Of a DNA stretch of 7,418 nucleotides, positions 1-6,041 are shown piece by piece; the stretch's first letter is position 1, and every line of letters begins with the position of its first letter. The position numbers were made by a program, and so were the translations under genes. The DNA lies in contig JAZRKQ010000003.1 in assembly GCA_045646385.1 (NCBI GenBank), forward strand, positions 1 to 7,418, in the 5' to 3' direction. The stretch is from SIG455 sp045646385 (GTDB taxonomy: Bacteria; Bacillota; Clostridia; UMGS1810). The notes under the pieces were generated by a model. That model saw only the letters and a list, made by a program, of their open reading frames with translations. It was not told where the DNA came from and ran no database searches.

Positions 1-723
1 AATTTTAAATACATATTTGCCCAAGATCCTGATTTTTTGTCAGAACTTGGTTCATCACTTTCAACATTTTTGTACTCACTACCTATTATTGTTATTTTAA
101 GCCTTATATTTGCTTTGATTTTGTCCTCAAAATTTAAGGGAAGATTGTTTGCCAGAGGTATGTTCTTTTTGCCTGTAATTATTGCTTCGGGTGTAGTAAT
201 TACCCTTATGACTGCCGAAACAAGCAATCAGCCGGTGGGTATGTCACTTTCTACGTCATCGGATACGGGTTATACCTCGGGGATGATTAATTTTGACGAA
301 ATTCTCATTGGTCTTGGCTTTTCGCAAGAAATAATAGATTTTCTGTCAACCTATATAACTCAGATATTTGACCTTATCTGGAGCATAGGTGCACAGGTAT
401 TGTTATTTATTTCGGGTATAAATTCAATTCCCAAACAGTTATATGAGGTTTCAAAGGTTGAGGGTGCTACAAAGTGGGAGGAATTTCTCTTTGTAACAAT
501 TCCTTGTCTTGGAAATGTTATATTGTTGGTTTCTTGCTATACAATGATTGAATTGTTTATTACAACCGATAATCCTGTGGTATCTCGCGCGTATATGCTT
601 TTAAGAGATGCTACGTATGATCGCAGTTCTGCAATGCTATGGGCGTTTTTCCTTATTGCAGGAGGAGTTGCCGCGTTGGTTTTCTTTATTTATAATAAAC
701 TTTGTTTAAAGAGGTGGAATTAA
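1..723 (+). CDS. Sugar ABC transporter permease, MalF/UgpA-type (5' truncated)
   Basis: Inner-membrane subunit of a binding-protein-dependent carbohydrate importer. The reading frame is open from base 1, so the TTG at 37 is not a true start; the gene begins upstream of the window and about 240 codons are visible. Hydrophobic segments alternate with short loops. The cytoplasmic EAA loop that docks the ATPase is visible around nt 436-507 in a degenerate form (YEVSKVEGA followed by FLFVTIP), with the conserved glycine. Between two membrane segments lies a polar, Ser/Thr-rich stretch of about 45 residues (nt 217-350), probably an extracytoplasmic loop. The stop is one base before the next permease start, and that gene's ribosome binding site (GAGGTGG, 711-717) lies inside the last codons here, so the two are translated in tandem. 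The heterodimeric arrangement with the next gene is typical of CUT1-type sugar importers. The family is secure; the transported sugar cannot be read from the sequence. Confidence 0.9.
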   Translation, partial: NFKYIFAQDPDFLSELGSSLSTFLYSLPIIVILSLIFALILSSKFKGRLFARGMFFLPVIIASGVVITLMTAETSNQPVGMSLSTSSDTGYTSGMINFDEILIGLGFSQEIIDFLSTYITQIFDLIWSIGAQVLLFISGINSIPKQLYEVSKVEGATKWEEFLFVTIPCLGNVILLVSCYTMIELFITTDNPVVSRAYMLLRDATYDRSSAMLWAFFLIAGGVAALVFFIYNKLCLKRWN

Positions 724-724
724 T

Positions 725-1687
725 ATGACAAATATAAATAATGTAAACACTTCTTTAAAAATCAGAAAATCAGTAATTGGTGTTTTAGTTGCGGTTTTCC
801 GTTGGGCACTGATTATTGGCGTAGGTTATGTTATATTTTTTCCGCTTCTAAATATGATATCTACTTCACTTATGGATGCAGAGCAGATACTTGATCCGGG
901 TGTCGTTTGGGTACCACGAGCTATTAGTTTTGCAAACTTTAAAGGTGCATGGATTGCTATGGATTACGGCAACAGCCTTGTAAGAACGCTTACCACAAAC
1001 GTGTTAAGCGCACTTATTGAGGTGCTTACCTGCGCTATTACCGCTTATGGTTTTGCAAGGTTTAAGTTTAAGGGAAAAAGTATTTTAATGGTGATATTGG
1101 TTGCAACAATGGTTATCCCTCCGCAAATGACCGTTATAAGCCAGTATGAAGGCTTTAGAAATTTTGACATCTTAAATATTTTTTCTATAATAAATTCTAT
1201 TTTTGGTACAAATATAGAAATTAATTTAATCAATACGCCTTTTACATTTATTATACCATCACTTTTTGCCGTAGGTGTTAAGTCGGGCTTGTTAATTTAT
1301 ATTTACATGCAGTTCTTTAAGTCTTTACCAAAAGAGCTTGAAGAGGCGGCATATGTTGACGGTGCAAATTCTTTAAAGACATTCTTTATGATAATTTTGC
1401 CCTCGTCAGGAGTTATTATAACGACCGCGTTGGTATTCTCAATTGTATGGCACTGGAATGAATACTATCTATCAATAATGTATTTTTCATCAAAATTCAC
1501 CTTAGCACCCGTTCTTTCACAGTTGCAGACACAATTGACTACAACGGGCGTTACTACATTAGGTTCGGTAGAAAACGGTATTGTTATGGCGGCGTGCTTA
1601 ATGTTTATAGCACCTGTGCTCATTTTCTATCTGATAATACAAAAACGCTTTGTTCAAAGTGTGGCTACATCTGGTATAGTTGGATAG
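725..1687 (+). CDS. Sugar ABC transporter permease, MalG-type
   Basis: Second membrane subunit of the same importer, complete at 320 residues, somewhat longer than the usual 270-300. A short cytoplasmic N-terminus leads to a first membrane helix at about residues 17-40. The MalG-family signature IPPQ occurs at 131-134. The EAA loop (EEAAYVDGAN, residues 206-215, followed by the IILP at 223-226) is well conserved, and the protein ends in the typical FVQSVATSG tail. About 20 extra residues around 150-172 probably account for the additional length. The ATG at 725 follows GAGGTGG (711-717) at seven bases and starts one base after the upstream stop, which supports this start and a coupled pair. 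No ATPase or binding protein is in the window. In many Firmicutes a shared MsmK-type ATPase energises such importers, so its absence is not surprising. The specificity is inferred only from the mannoside-type enzymes that follow. Confidence 0.93.
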   Translation: MTNINNVNTSLKIRKSVIGVLVAVFRWALIIGVGYVIFFPLLNMISTSLMDAEQILDPGVVWVPRAISFANFKGAWIAMDYGNSLVRTLTTNVLSALIEVLTCAITAYGFARFKFKGKSILMVILVATMVIPPQMTVISQYEGFRNFDILNIFSIINSIFGTNIEINLINTPFTFIIPSLFAVGVKSGLLIYIYMQFFKSLPKELEEAAYVDGANSLKTFFMIILPSSGVIITTALVFSIVWHWNEYYLSIMYFSSKFTLAPVLSQLQTQLTTTGVTTLGSVENGIVMAACLMFIAPVLIFYLIIQKRFVQSVATSGIVG

Positions 1688-1723
1688 TCTTATATCTGCA
1701 CGAAGAAGGGAAATGAGGAATTT

Positions 1724-2941
1724 ATGACCAGTAAACAAAAACTTCAACTTCAAGGTTTTATAAAAGATAATTGGCACGCTTCTATGAAAGAAGCGTGCGG
1801 AATACTAAAGTACAAGTTTTTAGATCCTGCTGCGGTTTACCGTGCACAGTTGTGGGATTGGGATTCGTACTTTTGCGGCTTGGCTCTAATTGATGTTTAT
1901 GAAGATACTGCCGAGTATGTTAAGGGCTGTGCAATGAATTTTTTAGACCATATAAGAGTTGATGGTTCGGTTCCGTATATGATAAATAACCAGGAAAAAG
2001 AATGTGAAGCATTGCCCAAAATAAGCAGAGAGCCCCGCACCGAAAAAAGTGATATTAACTCTATTAAACCGCTACTTGCCCAAATGGTTGTTTTGGCACA
2101 TAAAAAAATTAGCGACACCAATTGGATTAAGGACAACTTTGAAAAGTTAAAGATGCATATTGCCCATTGGGAAGCAACCCAACAGATGCCAAACGGTTTG
2201 TTTGTATGGCGCAGTTATAGAGGCTCCGGCACAGATAATCATCCTGCAATTTATGGTAGACCGCTTAATTCATCTGCGGGTGTAGAACTTAACTGTATGA
2301 TGTATAAGGAATATCTTGCTATGGCTGAAATTTCACAACTTTGTGGCGATATGACTCAAAAAGTTGAATACGAAACCAAGGCGCAATCACTTGCAAAGGC
2401 AATAAATGATAATATGTGGGATGAAATAGACGGACTTTATTATCATCTTGATGTTTTATCACAAAAACCACCGCTTGCACGACAGGCTATCACTTGGAAC
2501 GTGCCACTTAAATTCCGCACCTGGACTTGTTTTATGCCTATGTGGGCAGGTATTGCACCTAAAGAACGTGCTGAACGAATGGTTAAAGAACATTTGATGA
2601 ATTCTAATGAGTTTTTATCTGATTACGGACTTAGAACATTGGCAAAAAATGAGCCAATATATAGTACTGCCGAAACAAGTAACCCTTCAAATTGGCAGGG
2701 TCCTGTGTGGATTGTGTCAACCTATCTTATGTTTATGGGGCTTTGGTATTACGGATACATAGATGAAGCCAAGTTAGTGGCCGATAGACTAATAACGCAT
2801 CTTTGCAGAGATTTAGAGAAAAATGGTCTTTTGCACGAATATTATAATCCTGAAACGGGCGAAAGTAATATAAATCCGGGCTTTATGAACTGGAACGCTT
2901 TAGCAGGGATTATGGCTGATATGATTGACACCAAAGAGTAA
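1724..2941 (+). CDS. GH63-related (alpha/alpha)6 glycosidase, MGH1-like
   Basis: Putative cytosolic glycoside hydrolase of 405 residues with no signal peptide. Motifs of the six-hairpin GH63/GH37-type fold are visible in order: WDWDSYF (44-50), RGSGTDN (166-172), NWQGPVW (323-329), and HEYYNPETGE (371-380) followed by NPGFMNW (384-390). By family analogy D171 is the likely general acid and E372 the likely base; this assignment is from memory, not an alignment. The length matches compact bacterial mannosylglycerate/glucosylglycerate hydrolases (roughly 400-450 residues) rather than the larger GH63 glucosidases, which carry an extra N-terminal beta-sandwich. Such enzymes cleave alpha-glucosides or alpha-mannosides with inversion. 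The actual substrate is unknown. Neighbours suggest it trims an imported oligosaccharide or glycoside before or after the GH130 step. The start is supported by TGAGGAA at 1714-1720, just before the ATG. A perfect 10-bp inverted repeat lies in codons 17-25. A trehalase or debranching-like activity is the main alternative. Confidence 0.8.
   Translation: MTSKQKLQLQGFIKDNWHASMKEACGILKYKFLDPAAVYRAQLWDWDSYFCGLALIDVYEDTAEYVKGCAMNFLDHIRVDGSVPYMINNQEKECEALPKISREPRTEKSDINSIKPLLAQMVVLAHKKISDTNWIKDNFEKLKMHIAHWEATQQMPNGLFVWRSYRGSGTDNHPAIYGRPLNSSAGVELNCMMYKEYLAMAEISQLCGDMTQKVEYETKAQSLAKAINDNMWDEIDGLYYHLDVLSQKPPLARQAITWNVPLKFRTWTCFMPMWAGIAPKERAERMVKEHLMNSNEFLSDYGLRTLAKNEPIYSTAETSNPSNWQGPVWIVSTYLMFMGLWYYGYIDEAKLVADRLITHLCRDLEKNGLLHEYYNPETGESNINPGFMNWNALAGIMADMIDTKE
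1774..1798 (+). repeat. Perfect 10-bp inverted repeat (hairpin) inside the GH63-like gene start
   Basis: The left arm GCACGCTTCT (1774-1783) and right arm AGAAGCGTGC (1789-1798) are perfect reverse complements around a five-base loop. The arms are six-tenths G+C in an AT-rich surrounding, so the mRNA should form a stable stem about 50 bases after the start codon. No T-run follows, so it is not an ordinary intrinsic terminator. It lies at the junction between transporter genes and enzyme genes. A role in mRNA processing or differential expression, or as a DNA operator, is possible but unproven. Confidence 0.6.
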
Positions 2942-2947
2942 GAGAGG
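2941..2947 (+). promoter_or_regulatory. Ribosome binding site overlapping the upstream stop codon
   Basis: AGAGAGG begins on the last base of the preceding gene's TAA stop and stands six bases before the ATG at 2954. It fixes that start and implies that terminating ribosomes hand over directly to the GHL6-like gene. Confidence 0.7.
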
Positions 2948-2953
2948 ACAAAT

Positions 2954-4990
2954 ATGTGGTATTCTAATCGTTATAGAAGACATCTTATAGATATGCATAT
3001 TGAGGATTGGAATGAGGAATTTTTGTCCGAATTTTCACCCGAAGAGTATGTAGAAAATTTAAAAATAGCAAATATAAACTATGCTATGGTGTATTTGCAA
3101 TCACATGTTGGACTTTGCTATTATCCTACCAAAACAGGTGATATGCATAAGGCTCTCATTAATCGTCCTGATGCAATTAAGCGTGTTGTTGATTTGTGTC
3201 ACGAAAATGATATTAAGGTTATGGGTTATTACAGCCTTATATATAATACCCGTGAGCACGATAAGCATCCCGATTGGCGAATGGTTACTGAAAGCGGTAG
3301 GTCAAAACGCTCTTGTAATGATAATTCAGCCGATAAAGAACTTGCTTTCCAGTCGGCAAGTGGCAGTAGATATGGTTTTTGTTGTCCCAACAATCAGGAG
3401 CATAGGAATTTTGTTTATGAACAAATAGATGAAATACTTGAATACTTTGATTGCGATGCTTTGTTTTTTGATATGCCTTTCTTTGCACACACCTGTTATT
3501 GTGATAAATGCAAAAGAAAGTATCGCGAAATATTTAAGCAGAATATGCCTGAAAATCCGACCGTTGGTGATGCGGACTATTTAAAACTTATACAGTTTAA
3601 GCAGGATGCTATGGGTGATTTTATATCTTCGGTTACAAATCACATAAAAGCAAAATCGCCAAATATGCCTGTTGAATATAATTTTGCAAGTTCGCTTGTA
3701 AGCGGTAGCTTTAACGGTTGTGGTTATGAGGTCGCAAATGCGAGCGATTATGTAGGTGGAGACCTTTATGGTGATCAGTATAATCACTCGTTTGTTTGTA
3801 AGTATCTAAAGGCAAACAGCAAAAATCAACCGTTTGAAAATATGATTTCACGTTGCAAACCTGCTTTACAGACGCATACTTTATCTAGAACTGCTGCAGA
3901 AATTAAAACATCGATGGCGATTACAATGGCCCATCATGGCGCAAGCCTTGTTATTGATGCGATTGACCCGTGTGGTTCGATGGATAAAAGGGTATATCAT
4001 CGCTTTGGAGAAGCCTTTAAGTACGAGCAACAGTACGAGAAGTATTTTTACGGCGATATGATTGAGGATATTGGTGTTTATTGGGGCTTTAAGAGCTTTA
4101 TAAAACGCGATGATATTTCGAGTAAAACCGGTTGTATGGGTGCTTCTAAAACACTGACGGCACACCATATTCTTCACGGTGTTTGCGGCAGAATGACTCC
4201 ACTTAATAATTATAAAATTGTTATTGCACCGTATTTTTCTTCTATAGAAATTGAAGATGAAGACCGCATTGAAAAATATGTAAAAGACGGCGGCGTAATT
4301 TATTTTAGTGGTTTTGAAAATACTAAATTTTTTGAAAAACTTACAGGCAATCGTTTTGTTGAAAAGGAAAAACAAAAATATTTATATGTTGCACCTACCG
4401 ACAAATGGGCAGATGCTTTTGGCGAATTTACTGCCAAATATCCGTTGCCATTTACAGTGAATGATCCAACTCCAATTGTAGAAAGTGATACTTCCGAGGT
4501 CATTGCTACGCTTAGTTATCCTTACACAAGATTTAACGAGACACGCTTTGCCGCAATTCACTCAAACCCACCCGGTATTGCAACAAACAAGCCCGCAATA
4601 ACGGTTAATCGTTATGGGGAAGGCTATGTTGTTTGGTCAGCTTTACCGATTGAAAGCATAGAGCATCCGGAGTTTGGAGATATTTTGCTTAATGTTTTAA
4701 ACGGTGTTAAACCTTTTGAAAGCACTATTAAATCTACAGCACCTGCAAATGTAGAAATTACTGCTTTTAAATCTAAAAACGATATCACTGTTAATGCCGT
4801 AATACTTAACAATGAAAGTTATGAAATGTCGGTTTATCCGTTTGAGATTTCTATTAAATGTGAAAAAGCTCCAAAACAGGTTGTCTTGTTACCTACCGAA
4901 GAAAATATTAATTTTTCTTATATAGACGGTTATGTTACGTTTGAAACCAAAAAATTAACTACGTTTGATATGTATAAAGCAGTATTTTAA
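2954..4990 (+). CDS. GHL6-type putative glycosidase with trimerisation-like domain
   Basis: Cytosolic protein of 678 residues without a signal peptide, resembling 'hypothetical glycosyl hydrolase 6' proteins, which databases often label 'alpha-amylase family'. Residues 1 to about 335 look like a TIM barrel: LIDMHIEDWN (11-20), an IKVMGYYSL strand (87-95), the FFDMPFF strand end (171-177), then PVEYNF (239-244). D173 and E241 sit at strand ends where retaining TIM-barrel glycosidases place catalytic acids; this is inference. Immediately after D173 is a CYCDKC cysteine cluster (C181, C183, C186) followed by basic residues, a pattern shared by relatives and possibly a metal site. Residues about 370-590 resemble the beta-galactosidase trimerisation / glutaminase-like Rossmann domain (NYKIVIAPYFSS, YVKDGGVIYFSG), and about 595-678 form a C-terminal beta-rich region. 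The ATG is preceded by AGAGAGG at six bases. The substrate and even the hydrolytic activity are unknown; a fucosidase-, galactosidase- or mannosidase-like role is possible. Confidence 0.72.
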   Translation: MWYSNRYRRHLIDMHIEDWNEEFLSEFSPEEYVENLKIANINYAMVYLQSHVGLCYYPTKTGDMHKALINRPDAIKRVVDLCHENDIKVMGYYSLIYNTREHDKHPDWRMVTESGRSKRSCNDNSADKELAFQSASGSRYGFCCPNNQEHRNFVYEQIDEILEYFDCDALFFDMPFFAHTCYCDKCKRKYREIFKQNMPENPTVGDADYLKLIQFKQDAMGDFISSVTNHIKAKSPNMPVEYNFASSLVSGSFNGCGYEVANASDYVGGDLYGDQYNHSFVCKYLKANSKNQPFENMISRCKPALQTHTLSRTAAEIKTSMAITMAHHGASLVIDAIDPCGSMDKRVYHRFGEAFKYEQQYEKYFYGDMIEDIGVYWGFKSFIKRDDISSKTGCMGASKTLTAHHILHGVCGRMTPLNNYKIVIAPYFSSIEIEDEDRIEKYVKDGGVIYFSGFENTKFFEKLTGNRFVEKEKQKYLYVAPTDKWADAFGEFTAKYPLPFTVNDPTPIVESDTSEVIATLSYPYTRFNETRFAAIHSNPPGIATNKPAITVNRYGEGYVVWSALPIESIEHPEFGDILLNVLNGVKPFESTIKSTAPANVEITAFKSKNDITVNAVILNNESYEMSVYPFEISIKCEKAPKQVVLLPTEENINFSYIDGYVTFETKKLTTFDMYKAVF

Positions 4991-5000
4991 TTTGCCAACA

Positions 5001-5006
5001 AAGGAG
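5001..5006 (+). promoter_or_regulatory. Ribosome binding site that decides the GH130 start
   Basis: AAGGAG stands six bases before the ATG at 5013. The frame is open back to an ATG at 4965 inside the preceding gene, but that upstream ATG has no comparable site, and the extra 16 residues do not match the family N-terminus. The start at 5013 is therefore preferred. Confidence 0.85.
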
Positions 5007-5012
5007 AAATTT

Positions 5013-6020
5013 ATGTTAGATATTAAAACAAGCAATGTTATTAAAAAATATGGCAGACCAATTTTAACCAAAGACGATATTCCGTATGATGCGACATTAA
5101 TTTTTAATGCGGGTGTTATTAAACACAACGGAAAATACGTTATGATCTTCCGCAACGATTATGGTTGTACACGTGAAGAATTTGAAGCAGGCGGCAATTT
5201 TAAAGGTACCTGTGTTGGCGTAGCATTCAGCGACAATGGTATTGATAATTGGGTTGTTGCAGATAAACCACTAATTGATAGTAAAGATTTTGAGGGCACT
5301 AACATACGCAGGCTTTATGACCCAAGAATTACAAAGATAGATAACGAAATATATTTATGCCTGGCAGGAGATACAAAGCATGGTATATGCGGATATGTCG
5401 CCAAACTTAATGATACTTTAGATAAATATGAAATTATAAGTAAAACAGCTCCCGATAATCGAAATATGGTGCTTTTCCCTGAAAAAGTGGGCGGTTTATA
5501 TAGAAGACTTGAACGTCCTATGCCGGTTTATGGTAGAGGTGGAAAAGATAGATTTGATATATGGAGTTCGGCTTCACCGGATTTTGAATTTTGGGGCAGA
5601 AATGCACTAGTACTTGCAACCGAAGAAGTTCCGTTTGCTAACGATAAAATTGGTCCTGCTGCACCACCCATCAAAACTGAAAAGGGTTGGCTTACCATGT
5701 TTCACGCTGTTGATAAAGACGAGAGTCGTGGCAAAAACGGTTGGGAGAAAAACTGGAATAAACGATACACAGCAGGTATTATGTTGTTGGATTTGAATGA
5801 TCCATCAAAAGTTATTGGTATGAGCAAAGAACCATTACTTGTTGCCGAGGAACCTTATGAAAATGGGGATGGATTCAGGCTTAACGCGGTTTTTCCGTGT
5901 GGTATGGTACTTGAAGATGATGGTGAGGTTAAAATATATTACGGCGCAGGAGATATTGTTACGTGTCTTGCCACAGCAGATGTTAATGATTTAATTGCGC
6001 TGTGTTCACATGAAAAATAA
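5013..6020 (+). CDS. GH130 beta-mannoside phosphorylase
   Basis: Cytosolic five-bladed beta-propeller enzyme of 335 residues, within the usual GH130 range. GH130 phosphorylases split beta-1,4-mannosides (mannooligosaccharides, mannosylglucose or mannosyl-N-acetylglucosamine) with phosphate, giving mannose 1-phosphate. Family motifs visible are FNAGVIKHNGKYVMIFR (31-47), RRLYDPRITK (99-108) with the expected proton donor D103, LFPEKVGGLYRRLERP (154-169), DKIGPAAPP (211-219), MFHAVD (229-234) and YYGAGD (309-314). R150, R168, K212, H231 and D314 fall where characterised phosphorylases contact phosphate or substrate (recalled, not aligned). Retention of the basic residues argues for phosphorolysis rather than the hydrolysis seen in GH130 mannosidases that lack them. 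The length and motifs fit subfamily 2 (mannooligosaccharide or Man-GlcNAc phosphorylase) better than the longer mannosylglucose phosphorylases, though this is less certain. It lies between a glycosidase and an isomerase-like cupin, as expected for an intracellular mannoside pathway. Confidence 0.92.
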   Translation: MLDIKTSNVIKKYGRPILTKDDIPYDATLIFNAGVIKHNGKYVMIFRNDYGCTREEFEAGGNFKGTCVGVAFSDNGIDNWVVADKPLIDSKDFEGTNIRRLYDPRITKIDNEIYLCLAGDTKHGICGYVAKLNDTLDKYEIISKTAPDNRNMVLFPEKVGGLYRRLERPMPVYGRGGKDRFDIWSSASPDFEFWGRNALVLATEEVPFANDKIGPAAPPIKTEKGWLTMFHAVDKDESRGKNGWEKNWNKRYTAGIMLLDLNDPSKVIGMSKEPLLVAEEPYENGDGFRLNAVFPCGMVLEDDGEVKIYYGAGDIVTCLATADVNDLIALCSHEK

Positions 6021-6041
6021 TTATTATAGAGGTAATAAACT

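Noticed and set aside
37..39. TTG as start of the first permease
   Set aside because: The frame is open to base 1 and the preceding residues fit a continuing protein, so the gene is simply cut by the window edge.
211..224. 14-base direct repeat shared with 2666-2679, both encoding TAETS
   Set aside because: The two copies lie in unrelated genes, similarity stops immediately on both sides, and one such match is not surprising by chance in this length.
1650..1680. Possible promoter (TTGTTC with TATAGT) ahead of the enzyme genes
   Set aside because: Spacing is about 19 bases, the matches are weak, and such hexamers are common in AT-rich coding sequence.
1696..1800. Possible alternative pairing of CTGCACG (1696-1702) with the right arm of the 1774-1798 hairpin, as a riboswitch-like toggle
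   Set aside because: Only seven pairs including a wobble, with no conserved aptamer-like structure; too weak to claim.
2991..3000. Palindrome ATATGCATAT
   Set aside because: Several 10-base palindromes are expected by chance in an AT-rich window; it is inside coding sequence and has no partner site.
3881..4375. Antisense 164-codon open frame
   Set aside because: Lies wholly within the GHL6-like gene on the opposite strand, has a low-complexity Phe/Asn/Lys/Ile-rich composition, resembles no family, and the + strand frame is clearly coding.
4965..5012. Upstream in-frame ATG extension of the GH130 gene
   Set aside because: Would overlap the preceding gene, lacks a ribosome binding site, and adds 16 residues not typical of the family; AAGGAG at 5001-5006 points to 5013.
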